A program made the position numbers and the translations under genes. Below, in pieces: positions 21,846-33,734 of a stretch of DNA of 64,000 bases (its first letter is position 1; each line of letters begins with the position of its first letter). The notes beneath the pieces were generated by a model. That model ran no database searches and had not been told where the DNA came from. It saw only the letters and a list, made by a program, of their open reading frames with translations. The stretch is from Limnephilus marmoratus (taxonomy: Eukaryota; Arthropoda; Insecta; Trichoptera; Limnephilidae): contig OU862921.1 in assembly GCA_917880885.1 (NCBI GenBank), positions 53,680,508-53,744,507 of the forward strand, read 5' to 3'.

Positions 21846-22164
21846 GGTAGTTTATTTTATTTTATTTATTTCATTATTTTCATATTACATTAATTATAAT
21901 AGTGACGTATTGCCCATCTCACTAGGTGTGAAACGCCTGTGTTGAGGTGGCAATTTACAGAGTGGTTATCTATGATTTTGTTTAAGTAATATTTTGAAAA
22001 ATATTATGAAAGTGACAGGTTGATATAAAATCTTTTTTTCTTTAAATATACAATTCAAGTATGTTACATATATATAGAAGATTACAGTAGCTACATGGTT
22101 ACATATATATACACACAGTAGGTATAAAGGTAAGTATGTTATTAAATACTCGTGATGGTAATGT

Positions 22165-25122
22165 TTATTTGAGGTGATCAATGATTTTACTTTTAAATGC
22201 ATTTTTGGATCGCGTGTTTCTAATTTCAGGAGGTAGAGAATTGAACAGCTTTGTTGCATTATATTTAAAACTTCTTTGCCCATAAGAGGTTTGACAAACT
22301 GGGATGTTAAAGTATTTTACATTTGACTCTCTTATTAAGGCTCTAGTGCTTATTCGTTCTTCAAACATGTGTGTATTTTTAAATTGATAAAGCAGGATAT
22401 TTTTTGAATACAATTTTTGCAGGTTAGGAACATTTAGTGTCTTAAAAATAAAATCAGTGCTAGTTCTCAACGGGACTTTAAGAATGACTTTCAAAATTAG
22501 TTTTTGGATCTTTACTAAAGGCTCCAGGCAAGTATTTGCAGCACTTCCCCAGCTGATGATACCATATTCAAGTGATGATTGTATAAGAGCATAGTAAACT
22601 TGTTTCAGTTGTTTTCTATTTAATATATCTCTAACATTTTTAAAGAAGTAGACAAGTTTTCTCAGTTTTGTCGTAAGGTTTGTGACATGTACGTTCCATT
22701 TAAGAAGATCATCTATTTGAATACCAAGATATTTAATACTGTCAACTCTACTTATAGAAGGGCAGGTACATGGAATTAATAACGGGTTACAGCTGTGAAG
22801 TTTAAGGCTTTGTTGTGAAGGCAAGAGCTTATTTGATATGCGAAATGTTAGGAATTTGGTTTTGTCTGTATTCAGGGTTAGTATGTGAGCGTTAAGCCAA
22901 TCTTTAACAATGCGAAAGCCATTTTCTGCCGTTTTAAAGACTTCACCCCAAGATTTGGCGTAAAATAGCAAAACCGTATCATCAGCAAAAGTAGTGATTT
23001 GTCCACAAATTTGTAGGTTACATAGATCATTAATATATATTAAGAATAATAAGGGTCCTAGGATGCTACCTTGTGGAACGCCACAAACTGTTTTTTGGGA
23101 ACTACTATAGGTACTGTTTATTTTAACACATTGCGTTCGATCAGTTAGATAACTATGAAATAATTGGAGAACTGTATCTGATATTCCTATCCTCTTAAGT
23201 TTATCTAAAAGTATTTTGTGGTTCACAGTATCAAACGCCTTTGCAAGATCAAGGAAAATTGCTAAACATTTATTTCCTTTGTCAACATTACTTGTTATGA
23301 AGTCTGTAACATTAGCGATGGCGTCTGAGGTTGATAAGTTATGGCGAAAACCAAACTGATTTGCTGATAATATATTACTAGAGTCAAGGTAAGTAATCAA
23401 TTGATTTCTCAGTATTCCTTCAACAATTTTAGAGAGTGCACTTAGAACACAAATTGGGCTGTAATTGGTAATTTCAGTTTTTTTCCCACCTTTAAAAATT
23501 GGAAAGATAATACCTTGTTTTAGTACATTTGGGAAACAGCCTTGAGTGAAGCTCTTATTAATTAGGAATTTGAGGGGAACGGCTACATGAGATTTCAGTG
23601 ATTTTAGTAGTTTACTTGGTATTTTGTCATGTCCAGGTGAAGTCTTCTCTTTCAGTGAGTCGATTTATTTGATGATATCCTCCATCGATACATCTTTTAG
23701 AGTAAATTTTGTGTAAGATTCTTCTCGGAGATTATCATCTGGTGGTGGAGTTTTAGTATTGCAGTTGATGTTTTCTTTTATTTTACTGGCCAAATTTGAT
23801 CCAACGTTTGTAAAAAATGTATTTGCATGATCAGCAATAGTCTTCGGGTCCAAGTTAAAATTCACATTCTGACCATCAATTGTAAGTTCCTCAATTTGAT
23901 CTTTGAATTGCCTTGCATGTGTTATCTCTTTAAGAATTTGCCAAATCTTTCTGGAGTCATTATTACATTCAATAATTTTTCTTGAATAGTATTTATTCTT
24001 TGCTTGTTTGATTAGTTTAGTACATATATTTCTATATTTTTTGTTAAATGTAGTAAGTAAGTAATTATTTGAATCTTTCCTTATTTGTTTGTGAATGTTA
24101 TCTCTTTTTCGGATGCATTTTAATAATCCAGGTGTAATCCATCGTTTATTGATTGCATATTTTTTGTTAGGTACCTCTTTCTGGTGGGTGTATAGATATA
24201 TTTGATTCTGAATAAAGTTGGTGAAATAATTCCACGCCATATCGTTATCAGTAATCGAATACAAATTTTCACAATTTTCGTTTTTTATATTGAACATAAT
24301 TGTATCCCAATCGATTTTATTTTTCACGATAGATATGTTTACGGAATCATCTTTAGTTTTATTTTCATTTCCAACTTCCAATATTGTAGAGTAGTGGTCT
24401 GTTACTGTGGATTCATATATTATTGTGTTGATGGGTTTTTTCGTTTTACCGATTACATGGTCAATGCAAGAAAGAGTTTCTTCAGTGACTCTAGTAGGTT
24501 TGTTGATGTAACTAAAAAGACCGTAGTAGCTTATGACATTGAGGTAATCGTCTTTTTGAGGATGACCATTTTCTAAAATATTAATGTTTGTGTCTCCAAT
24601 TAAAAACAGATTACTACAGTGTTTTAGTTTATGTAACACAGTTTCAATTGATGTAAGGAAGTTTGTAATATTGGGTGTGGATGGGGATCTATAGATAGCC
24701 AGTATATCAATTACTGACTTAGCTTGTATGTGTAGACAATTGGAATCATTGATTTTGATTTCTTTAGTGGTAGTTTTCAGATTGTTTTTAATGTAAACAA
24801 CAATTCCATCATTTTGTTTAGTATTATATGAAGTGTTGATGCAATAGTAGCCTTCTATATTTTTTGGCGTATAAGAACTTTTAATCCAACATTCTGTTAG
24901 GATCATAATATCAAATTCAATGTTTATTAGTTTTAGGTTTATAAGAAATCCTTCGAAGTTTTTATTGATGCTTCTTATATTTTGGTGTATTATTTTCAAA
25001 TTATTTTTTAGACATAGTTTTATGTTTTCTGTGTTGGTAGTAACAGTTTCATTTTCAATCAGGTGGTATGTGAGTTCTTCCAGATTGGTAGCCATTTTAG
25101 GTGTTTTAATAAACTTTGACAA
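22165..25122 (-). pseudogene. LINE ORF2: endonuclease + reverse transcriptase, one stop
   Basis: The frame is continuous for 985 codons except for a TAA at 23665-23667. The amino part is an APE-type endonuclease: IIHQNIRSIN with Asn at about residue 48, TECW with Glu 77, GDTNIN at 176-181, CIDHV near 220 and TDH at 241-243, which are the metal- and phosphate-binding positions of the fold. After a linker, the reverse transcriptase has FLDLAKAFD, GVPQGSILGPLLF and FADD in order, followed by the thumb and a C-terminal domain ending FNSLPPEIRNTR. The domain nicks target DNA and primes cDNA synthesis from the nick. The stop lies just before the reverse transcriptase and would separate the two activities. 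CR1-group membership is likely; the clade is not certain. Confidence 0.9.
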
Positions 25123-25165
25123 CTAAAAAATTACATTTACAGTGTTAGTAGATCTCTTTCATGTT

Positions 25166-25893
25166 TTATATTGATAATTTTTGATTCCGTTGATTTTTCT
25201 GTTTTCTTCCGTTAACTTTTCCATTTTTAAACCAGGTATATTGATGGTTTAATTCCTGGGCTCGCTTTTTGGTTTTCCATAGTAAGTCCTTATTATATGG
25301 AGACAACACTTCGCCGATGTATACTGATGGGCTTATTTTCTTGGTTTGGTTTTTTACTGCAAGAAAGTTTTGTCGAGTTGTAATGCTAGAATTGTGGAAT
25401 TTAATGATAATTTTCCTTGGAAAACCTTGGCGACGGTCAGGAACACGATATATGTCTGAAAAGTCATTATCCAAGATTTCGATGCCTAGCTTATTAGCTA
25501 TATCCTTTGCAGTTTCAATCGGGTTGTCCTTTGAATTTTCACACACTCCAGAGATTTCAATTTGGTTTTTTAGGCATTTTGCTCTAGCTCGGCAAGCCGA
25601 ATATCGATATCATTAATTCTAGACAGATCTTTTTTAATTTTTTCAACTTCTTATTTAATACCCGCCAATTCATTTAATTTAGTTACTATTTCATCATACT
25701 TTTCGGAAATGAAGTCTGTAGCTTTTTTTGTTTCAGCTGTCTCTGATTCAATTTTTTTAAACATTTCTTTTTTTAATTCAGAAAATTTACTGTCAATATA
25801 GTCAAAAAGGATCTGATTGTTATCAACTGATTGGGGACTATGTGACGTCATGGCGTTATTTTTTGATTTAGAGCGAGTGTTTTCTTGAGGCAT
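25166..25893 (-). pseudogene. LINE ORF1 (coiled coil, RNA-binding), broken
   Basis: From ATG 25893 the first 80 codons (MPQENTRSKSKNN) give a polar amino end and a heptad-like helix (FDYIDSKFSELKKEMFKKIE). A TAA follows, then the frame continues as EVEKIKKDLSRINDIDIRLA and shifts at an A-rich spot (about 25570) into NQIEISGVCENSKDNP, the start of the L1-type RNA-recognition domain, and on to the end with IYRVPDRRQGFPRKIIIKFH. The family forms trimers that coat LINE RNA as nucleic-acid chaperones. One stop and one frameshift disable it. Confidence 0.78.
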
Positions 25894-25960
25894 TTTATAT
25901 ATTGTTCAATAATGCCCCACAACAAATTTTGCTAATCGCAATGTAAATATTATTGTTTGT

Positions 25961-27440
25961 GGTGCTCAAAAAGGTATTTTTCACTCTATGATTAATGTAA
26001 ACAATTCAGCAATTATTTACGCAAATCAGCATGCTCTGTGTAACTGTTTGTTAATGTGATTATATTTATGTTGTAATTATTTATCTTCTTTTCATCGACA
26101 CTGCGAATGGTAAAGTTTGTGAGATTAAAAACAACACTTTTGTAACGAATTGCCAACTGTTAGAATGATCAATATCTTGGTATATATTTAATACATCAAC
26201 ACGAGACACAAGACGAGGTGTCAGCTGTCTTCTATCTTCTGCCTTCTCTCTTCTGTCTGCTGTCCGGAGATTGAATACAATGAAAGTGAATGCGGATGAC
26301 GTTTAACATAATATTATTTTTAATAATGATCCACCACAAAGCCATCAATTCTCACAATATTTAATATTTTTAATAATTACCGTTACTTACCAATGTCAAA
26401 TGTCATGGCTCCTGCCAAATCTGATATCCTGGTAGGTGCAAGCGATGCATTATATACCTACGAAGAGAAACTTTGATTGTTTCAACTCCCAGCCTTGGAT
26501 ATAATAATTGTTACACCTACACGTTTAGTTCGCTAGTGGTACGTGTTATAATTCGTCATAAAAATGTTCAAATTAATTTGGCTCGGCATCGCTAATATTG
26601 CGAGATCGTTTTCGCCACAGGCAAAGAAATAATAAAGTTTGTCTACAAGGCGAGAATTTCTCATTATAAATAATTGATCCCTTCTGAACAGCAATTATTA
26701 GGCGATACAGTTATAAAGCGCTGAATTGTTTAAAGTCTGCGGACGTGGAGTATGAATACCTTTAAAAATAGAACAATAGACAGAAGAATGACAGAGTCTA
26801 TAATTTGTGAATGCTCCATGCCCCTATCTTGTGGAGCCGGAGTATTGTCTGCGGGGCGGGGATCACTGTAATATATTATGTGCAACAAACCAACAAACAT
26901 CAAACGGGTTTAGAATGAGCTGTCCGATAGAATGAACGCTTCAAACAATCTCCAAACAAAACAGTGCGCGTGTCGACGTTTTTTCAGTTATTTCCAAGCG
27001 AACCTTCGCTCGGACGAGAGATTTTGACTGAGTTTTATTAAAATATTCTGACACAGTGTCAAGGTCTCCGTAGTTCAAGCGCATTCTTTAGTCAGTCTGG
27101 GAAGTCGCCGTGTAACTTTAAAAGCGTTTAAAGCCAAACTCAATTGGGAAGCCATGCGTGCGAATGAATAAGGCGGCGAATCGTTGCTTGATAATTGAAA
27201 AGTCGGTGTGGTTTTTGTGCGATCAGTTTTTTCCCTCCAAAATCCGGTATTGTGTGCTGTAAGATGATAAGTCGACATTGATATAAAGTTATAGTAAGTT
27301 TTTAGTAGCAGGTACCTGCCTACCCACTAAATTTGAGCGTTGAAAAATTGTTATTGCTTCGAACAGTTTACAAAATAATTCTTCATTTTCGGACTCTACG
27401 CAAAAACCAACGGAACTTTAATTTTTCCAAATTGTAATAT
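25961..27440. other. no gene seen
   Basis: Apparently unique sequence without coding signal or recognised element. Confidence 0.5.
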
Positions 27441-27444
27441 AAAA

Positions 27445-27618
27445 CAGTAGGAGATGCTCTGAGGAACTAGCGGCATTAATCCATCCAAAAAGTTGCAAAT
27501 AGCCCGATTGTGAAATAGACACCACTTACAAGTAATGAACATTTACCAACTGTTGACATTTAGTTGACATCAGTTTGGCTCTGGAAAGACCCGCCAGCTT
27601 TCACGCTTCCTTCCTTTA
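27445..27618 (+). repeat. LINE C-terminal fragment (copy 4, old)
   Basis: It matches 6540-6720: GGAGATGCTCTGAGGAACTA, GTTGACATTTAG, TTTGGCTCTGGAAAGACC. It is strongly diverged and ends where the SINE-like copy begins, so the two may form one composite insertion. Confidence 0.6.
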
Positions 27619-27886
27619 CCAATACCAAGGTCACCCCAAGTGGTTCGCTATGTTTGGTGATTTAGCTGGGGTGCCCGGGTTCATGGGGTGAGGTGTGTCT
27701 AAGTCTTGGAGGCGGATGACCAGGACCCACTGAACCCCAAATTCCTACCCACACCTTAAACCCTTTTCCTCCCCAAAACTCTCCTCTCCTTCCTTTCCTT
27801 AAAAAAAAACCTCCACGTAGCATCCCCAAAGATGACATAGGCCCTGAGGGAAACTATTTTCCTCTGTGTGGAGCTCATGTAAAAAA
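27619..27886 (+). mobile_element. SINE-like repeat, shared LINE tail (copy 4)
   Basis: From AAGGTCACCCCAAGTGGTTC through GCCCGGGTTCATGGGGTGAG to the tail CATCCCCAAAGATGACATAG, GCCCTGAGGGAAAC and TGTGTGGAGCTCATG. The second hairpin arm is lost by a deletion. It lacks the middle block, as copy 1 does. Confidence 0.8.
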
Positions 27887-28094
27887 TAAAATAAATAATG
27901 GTTTCCTCAAGACCCGGGTTCTTTGTTTCCTTCCCGTCTGCCCAGAATCCCCCGGAGATGACTTCGACCCCGAGGGAAATCTCAGAGCCTCATTCGAGGA
28001 ATAATGCACTTGAGGAATATCGTAACGCGCGCTTTTATCTGTGTGTAAAGAAAAATTTGATACGTCAGGCGATGCCTGGTTTAGCTTAGCATGT

Positions 28095-28200
28095 GACATT
28101 TCGGTAAATATACTATTAGAGAGTTCAAACAAAGTGATGGCTCTATATCTTGGTTTATAGCTTGAACCTCATGGTAATTGCTTAATGAAAACGTAAATAC
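28095..28200 (+). repeat. direct repeat, left copy (partner at 29335-29450)
   Basis: CGGTAAATATACTATTAGAGAG, GGCTCTATATCTTGGTTTA, and AAAACGTAAAT recur with changes at 29335-29450 (CGGTAAACAAAATATTAGAG, GGCTCTACATTTTGGTTTAC). The copies flank 1.1 kb containing the pyrimidine-tract repeat and an L2-like tail. Confidence 0.5.
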
Positions 28201-28204
28201 TTTA

Positions 28205-28700
28205 TACTCATATTAATAACTAGCTGACCCGGCCACGCAAAGCTGTGACTAACGAAACACAACGCCATCTACTGGATGGTTACCCAACCTATTAACTCAC
28301 ACTGCCATTTGTTAATTAGCATACAAATCAAATCGATCCGTCGCTCCATTTTTTTATTATTATAGCGAGTTCCCGGTATGCTTCGTTTGAAATTGTTTCT
28401 TCCTGCGTGTCCTATCCCATTCATTCCGTTCCCATTCCGCCTCCCCTTCCGCCTTCCCTCTCCCCACTTCCCTCGCCCGCTTCCCCCGTCCTGTGAACAC
28501 CCCACCAGAGTTCCCCTCCCTCCTTCCGAATTCCCCACCCAACTTCCGCGTCCCCCTCCCCCTTCCCGCATTCCATTCATTCAGTTCCCGTACATTCAGT
28601 TTTCAAACTGCTCGCGTGCCACCTATCGCAATTTTTTTTATAAAATTTCACGTTATGCGCGTACATACATATCGGCGATTCATTTTTATACAAATTTCAT
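28205..28700 (+). repeat. pyrimidine-tract repeat (copy 3) with CTAGCTGACCCGG start
   Basis: The unit starts AACTAGCTGACCCGGCC, a start seen in many insect dispersed repeats. At 28365 it joins the GCGAGTTCCCGG, C/T tract, GCTCGCGTGCCACC structure found at 8.5 and 8.9 kb. The frames on both strands across the tract are artefacts of composition. Confidence 0.55.
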
Positions 28701-29079
28701 AATGTCAGAGCTCACCAGTAGTATTATACAAACCTTGTCCTGACAATAACGAACACAACAAAAAAAGAATTATCCAATTTGTTGGAGTCGTTCGGAAGTT
28801 ATGCGGGAATAGAAGATACGTCGGTCGTAGACAATCGTAAACAGTCGTATCCACAAAGTCAAAATGCTTTCATCTTCACCTTCACTGCCCGCGACATCGT
28901 AAATGACTAATTGTGTATCAATGTAAAAAAATCCTATTTAAACGCTTTTATAAAGATCATTTCATAAAAAAATCTCCAGCTCTAAAAAGTCCAAAATTCT
29001 CCAAAATGAATATCAACTCTACTTTGGCCACTAATATTCTCATAAATGTAATACTAACAGTGATGGGGATAGCAAATGT

Positions 29080-29340
29080 AAAATCTTGCAATGTCCAGGG
29101 TTTTAAATTTAATGTCATCCGCATGCAAAGCCGTATCTTTTTCAAGAATAAACTTTCTTATTAAAGTTTGTTTATCGGAAGTGACCTGCCAGGTTAGTAC
29201 GTTTTCTGTATCCACATGTTAATAAAACAATTAAATAGAGCCTAAGAATTAATAATAAATTGTACTGCGCACTTGAGGTGATTTTTCACAAAAACGGGGC
29301 TCTAGAAATTATCCAATCATTATTATTATTATATTCCGGT
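29080..29340 (+). repeat. L2-like LINE 3' UTR fragment
   Basis: It matches the 3' UTR of the minus-strand element at 56.07-56.32 kb over about 250 bp, ending in CACTTGAGGTGATTTTTCAC, AAAAACGGGGCTC and an ATT tail. Only the 3' UTR was inserted here. Confidence 0.8.
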
Positions 29341-29450
29341 AAACAAAATATTAGAGTTCAAGGAAAATGGCTCTACATTTTGGTTTACAGTTTTACAGCT
29401 TGTGCCTCACAATAAATGCTGAATTAAAACGTACATTATACGTTCTCATC
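29335..29450 (+). repeat. direct repeat, right copy (partner at 28095-28200)
   Basis: See the partner entry. Divergence between the copies is too high for a recent target-site duplication. Confidence 0.45.
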
Positions 29451-29547
29451 TTCAACGTGAAATGGATAATATTAAGTCCTTACATTTGAAATTGGCGTTT
29501 TGTATGGGAGGAACATAAAGTCGATTTTTTTTTAATATAATGTATGT

Positions 29548-29830
29548 ATTTAATCAAAGTATGTACCATTGCTATCTCATAGGTAGTTCATCGATCCCTT
29601 TACTAAAAAAACCATTCGGACCGGAATCAATAAAATCTTTGAAGGCGGTTTGGACTGCCCCATCGAAGTTGAATTTTTTCCCTTGCAAGAAGTTATCCAA
29701 ATTTCGAAAAAAATGGTAATCTGTTTGGGCAAGGTCCGGAGAGTACGGTGGATGTCTTAGACATTCCAATTGAAGCTCCTCTAATTTGGTAGCCGTCTGT
29801 TGTGCAGTGTGTGGTCTAGCGTTCTAACGC
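29548..29830 (-). pseudogene. mariner transposase C-terminal remnant
   Basis: It reads ARPHTAQQTATKLEELQLE, then HPPYSPDLAQTDYHFF with the third catalytic Asp, NLDNFLQGKKFNFDGAVQ and DELPMR, then a stop created by a small deletion. It is in a different frame from the amino-terminal half. Confidence 0.8.
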
Positions 29831-30209
29831 GCGTTTGTTGATTTGCTTCACTTAATTCGTGAGGTACCCACCTTTCAAGCTTTTTCACCTTCCCAATTTG
29901 CTTCAAGTGGATTGAAACAGTTTTATCACTAACACCGCAGCCTGCAGCTAACTCGGACGTGGTTTGCGATGGATCCGCTTCCACAATAGCCTTCAATTCT
30001 TTATTATCAACTTTGGTCTCCGGCCGTCCACGGGGCTTGTTCTGCAGGTTGAAATTTCCAGAACGAAAACGTTGGAACCAAAAACGCACTGTGTTTTCTT
30101 TTGCGGCACCGTCGCCATACACATCATTAATACTTCGAGCCGTTTCTGCAGCACTGATGCCACGGTGGAACCCGTACTCGTAAATAACGCGATATTTCAA
30201 GTTTTCCAT
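29781..30209 (-). CDS. mariner transposase, DNA-binding half only (142 aa), intact
   Basis: An uninterrupted 142-codon frame from ATG 30209 (MENLKYRVIYEYGFH). It has the first HTH (about residues 5-50), a GRP motif, the second HTH (about 75-110) and the linker RWVPHELSEANQQTR, then 13 out-of-frame residues after the shared deletion. It differs from copy 1 at a handful of codons, and both keep the frame open. The catalytic domain is absent. What is seen is an open frame; a role as a repressor or end-binding protein is inference. Confidence 0.78.
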   Translation of the reverse strand: MENLKYRVIYEYGFHRGISAAETARSINDVYGDGAAKENTVRFWFQRFRSGNFNLQNKPRGRPETKVDNKELKAIVEADPSQTTSELAAGCGVSDKTVSIHLKQIGKVKKLERWVPHELSEANQQTRVRTLDHTLHNRRLPN

Positions 30210-30399
30210 TTTTTAAACTAAGTGACGCAAAGAAAAAAAACAATTAGGAAAAACAAATGAATTATAATTTTCGAAACACAAATACATGAGTAAATAGATG
30301 TATAAATTTGAATTTGGAATCCCTAACCAAAGAGAAGATATCTGAGATCAAAGTTGCCAGTACGGCAAAACGCCAATTTCATATGTAAGGACCTAATAT

Positions 30400-31700
30400 T
30401 AACAGCAGTTTCTGATAATCTTTAAACGGCACCAAATTTCCATAGCATCTACGAAGTAGAAATAAGGAATGTCGCCACCGAAACGTTAAATGGTTGTATC
30501 GCGTGTTCTCAGTGTGAATTTAATATTATTATAATGCGCTCGAAGGTTGTGTAAATAAAACTAGCAGGTTTGGCCTATTATCCAACTTGTTTATTTTAGT
30601 ATTAAGATAACAGATATAGGGTTTGTCAAATTAAGCGTTGGCGAGTGATGATACGAAATGACTCTCGAACACGACACATTCACCAAAACTAAAGACATCT
30701 ACACGAACTGGTCTCCAGCCTCATTTCAAAATACTCTAGTAATTACGATTATTATTGTATTTAATTTATTTGTAAATTAACCGTGCCGTATCGTGTTTCA
30801 GTAATATAACACTGGATACTTATTCAACGAAGACCTAAATATCAACTTTACTGAGCGGACCAAAAGTGATTATGAAAATTCAATCACTGAACGAAGATAT
30901 TCCGGCGATACTTCCTGTACTGCCTTTACTGATGTAGTAAAGCGTTATTTAAAAACAAACTGCTAATCTGATAACACACCAGGAACCACATAAAATTATT
31001 TTTTAATCGATCTTCGAGCTGTGTAATTATTATAATATTGCTGGGGTATTATTTACAGATCGGAATAGATTAAGGCAGGTATGTTTTGGTCTAAACGCAG
31101 CTAATGGATTAACGATTGCTCACGTATTTGGACTTGACTGTTGACTAATAATAACTGATCCGTTGATTAGCCGTCATTTGATGAGTTAATTGCAGGAAAA
31201 CAATAATTGAAGCGATATCGAGTGGTGCCCCTCGCCTTGTGGCTGATGAAATGTGGGAACATCTGTTGACGTCGCGAGGCCGATGGATATCAATCAAACG
31301 CCGAGATGTGAACCTCCTCTCCTCGCGCTCGGCCCCGATCAGCTTTCTACGGAGATAGAGGTTGGAGGTGCCTCCATTGTGCTACACTACCTACCCAGTA
31401 CCCAGTACCAGCTAGAGTAGGTCCGGTGCCTCCGGTCTGCGCGAAGAGAATGCGATCTGACCATCTACTTGATGCTTACGGCGGAATATCATCTGTTTAT
31501 CGTACTTTGTGTAAAAATACCAAGAGCAGTATCTGTGAGTGTGGTATGACAAATCTACAGTTTTATTTTAAGATTGATGAGTAGCTACTTGTATCATTTG
31601 ACCTTCAACATAAGGGAACACATGAGATATCGAAAAACTACCCCACGTCCTTTTCACACCCCTTAAAGCAGAATAAAGTCCAAAAAAATAATAATTTTAA
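30400..31700. other. no gene seen
   Basis: Apparently unique sequence. A moderately GC-rich patch lies at 31220-31450, without coding signal. Confidence 0.5.
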
Positions 31701-31810
31701 AATAGCCGGTAACCCTAATTTAAATTTAACCATTTTTTAAATATTTTTTATCATCACTCTTAATGACCTTTCTGAGGTGCTTCGTAGTTGGTTTCATTCT
31801 GAGTTGTCCA
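31700..31810. repeat. repeat shared with 17.80-17.90 kb
   Basis: TAGCCGGTAACCCTAATT, TTTTTTATCATCACTCTTAA, TGACCTTTCTGAGGTGCTTC match the copy at 17.8 kb. The Penelope-like relic follows directly. Confidence 0.55.
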
Positions 31811-31866
31811 ACGTTGGCTATAGGCGGAGGTAGCACAACAAGACATAATACCCTAAACATCACGAT
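31808..31866 (+). repeat. Penelope-like end relic
   Basis: CAACGTTGGCTATAGGCGG, AGGTAGCACAACAAG and ACATAATACCCTAAACAT match the segment after the hammerhead in the 41.08-41.13 kb arm. The ribozyme core itself is lost. Confidence 0.55.
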
Positions 31867-31962
31867 AGATCAATCACGATAATTTTATAAAATAAAGTTA
31901 CTTTGGAACTTTTTCCTTCACTTCTGATGCGGTAGCAGGGTTCGAATTTTCAATTTTCAATT

Positions 31963-32300
31963 GGGAGGCGTGTTTCGCCGCCCAGGAACTTTTTTTGAAT
32001 AACCAACACCCGAGCCTTAGGTCGCCCTTTCGTTTGGTGACTTAGCATGGGTGCCCGGGTCATGAGGTGAGGTTTATCTAGTTCTTGGCGGCGAATGCGT
32101 TAGCCCAACTACGTAAGGCGGTCAAATCGGGAGAGACTGACTGAGGGAGACGTAACTTAGATCTCTCCAGCCCTCAAACCTTTTTCCTTCCCAGAACTTC
32201 CTCTCCTTTCTTTCCCTAAAAATACCACCAGCACAGCATCCCCAAAGATGATATAGGCCCTGAGGGATTTTTTCCTCGGTAGCTTCTGTGTGAAGTTAAC
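31963..32300 (+). mobile_element. SINE-like repeat, shared LINE tail (copy 5)
   Basis: It runs from GGGAGGCG through GTGCCCGGGTCATGAGG, the middle block (CGGGAGAGACTGACTGAGGG) and the tail CATCCCCAAAGATGATATAG, GGCCCTGAGGG and CTTCTGTGTGAAGTTAA. Confidence 0.8.
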
Positions 32301-32429
32301 CAAATATAATGGGTTTTGTACTGTACTGTAACTGCTCAACTTTTAACCCATACTACATTTTTTTAGATCTGGCAAAGTAAAAGTAAAGGCTTGAATGCAG
32401 AACTAACAAATGGAAATATTTTATTTTAT

Positions 32430-32560
32430 TTTTATTTCATTTATTTATTTATTTATTATAAAGACAAAGGAACACAATATGACAGGAAAAAGAAAAATAT
32501 TTTACAGAAAAAAGAAAAGTCCAAATAAACTACTTTGTCAATGGCAAGTAGTTTGTCAAT
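32430..32560 (-). repeat. possible LINE 3' end with TAAA tail
   Basis: A (TTTA)n run at 32434-32460 followed by AAGACAAAGGAACACAATAT and A-rich sequence looks like the reverse of a LINE 3' end with a TAAA tail, as at 47.8 kb. No coding part remains. Confidence 0.3.
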
Positions 32561-33734
32561 GGGTGCTTTTATTTTGAAGATATATAAACTTAGTTTACTT
32601 TATTATGCAGTTAGAATTTTTTTGTGTTATCAGTCTAATACAAATTATTTATTTCGGCGAGTCAATTCTTCAACGTAATATTGGTTTTACCATTTGTACA
32701 TTTTTTACTGCTATGATAAACAATTTTTGGGAAGGTGAATTGATTTTCCAATTGATTATAATTTCGTTTATTTTATAATTACAATCTTACCTGCCCGAAA
32801 CTTCCGTCGATGTTATGGCCCTGGAAATAAATTTAAAATATTTCATGCGTTGCACAATGCACATGTTTCAGAGTTTGCGGCCGCGAGTTTTTATAAACGC
32901 CAAAGACCCGAAACAATTAGGAAACCCCGATCATTATTACGATAAGACATAATAATACGTCTTATGCGCTTTTTGCTATCATTATCTCATCATTATCTGA
33001 AAACAAACATCGACTTTACCAACCGAACAAATAGGAATATTGCAACTTAGCAACTTTTAAAGGCATTCAAAAATATATTCACATATTAAAAAACAGCTTA
33101 TTCGAGTAAGCACATTATGAATTTTAACAGATTGAAAAAGCACAATTGAGTGATTTAATCCTCCAATTTGTTACAAAAAGTTTCGACAATTAATTCATAA
33201 CCTCAGTAAGTACATATATATTAGTAGAAAGTAAATAAGTTTTTACGATATCAAAAAAATACATATATGTAAATCTAACACACTGCTTACATATATTTTA
33301 AAAAGTTTGTTTTTTTATAGATTCATTCATACTTACATAAAATTTCTAATAAAAAGCATTAGGTTTAAATTGAATAATTACATCATTAATATGATAAATT
33401 TAAAGCCGGGGAGATCCAAGAAAGTTGACATTATGTATAAACATGCCATTATGAGGAAACATAAACAATAGTTTCCTCTTTCACCTACTTAACTACCGAA
33501 ATACTTTACTATCATCATTTTAGAAACCCCTGTAGTTGAATCAAATGGGTACCTCGGCCCAACCTCGTAACATGAGTTGCTCAACAACTTTGGCCCTTGG
33601 GTTGTGTTTTATTCTTCATTTTTTTTTAATTTTACATGCCAACAACATTGAAAGGTTTTCACCTGTCTGCTTTCGCAAAATACAATCATCATGTATTACC
33701 AAGCCCATATTGAAAGAATCGAAAGAATTCAACG
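32561..33734. other. no gene seen
   Basis: AT-rich sequence with no recognised element. Confidence 0.5.

Larger units (their letters stand above)
21848..25960 (-). mobile_element. near-complete non-LTR retrotransposon (ORF1 + ORF2)
   Basis: The minus-strand element of about 4.1 kb has, in order, an ORF1 with a coiled coil and RNA-binding type domain, a 43-nt spacer, an ORF2 with endonuclease and reverse transcriptase, a 3' UTR of about 300 bp and an AT-rich (TAAAA-like) tail at 21848-21880. The architecture is that of the CR1/Jockey/L2 group. The only disabling changes I can see are one stop in ORF2 and one stop plus one frameshift in ORF1, so it is young relative to everything else here. 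Confidence 0.88.
29472..30396 (-). mobile_element. mariner deletion derivative, copy 2 (complete ends)
   Basis: The inverted ends are TTAAGTCCTTACATTTGAAA on the left and TTAGGTCCTTACATATGAAA on the right, and TA lies on both sides (29470-29471 and 30397-30398). The length is 925 bp. It has the same deletion junction as copy 1, and a further 15-bp loss near the transposase end. Confidence 0.93.

Noticed and set aside
24202..24576. 124-codon plus-strand frame
   Set aside because: It is antisense to the LINE endonuclease and is hydrophobic because of the AT-rich complement.
22165..25893. A host gene encoding an endonuclease/polymerase-like protein
   Set aside because: The order ORF1, endonuclease, reverse transcriptase, AT-rich tail and the internal stops identify a LINE.
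30480..30520. Another hammerhead-like CCGAAACGTTAAATGG
   Set aside because: GAAACGTT is present, but there is no CTGANGA box at a suitable distance and no stem II.
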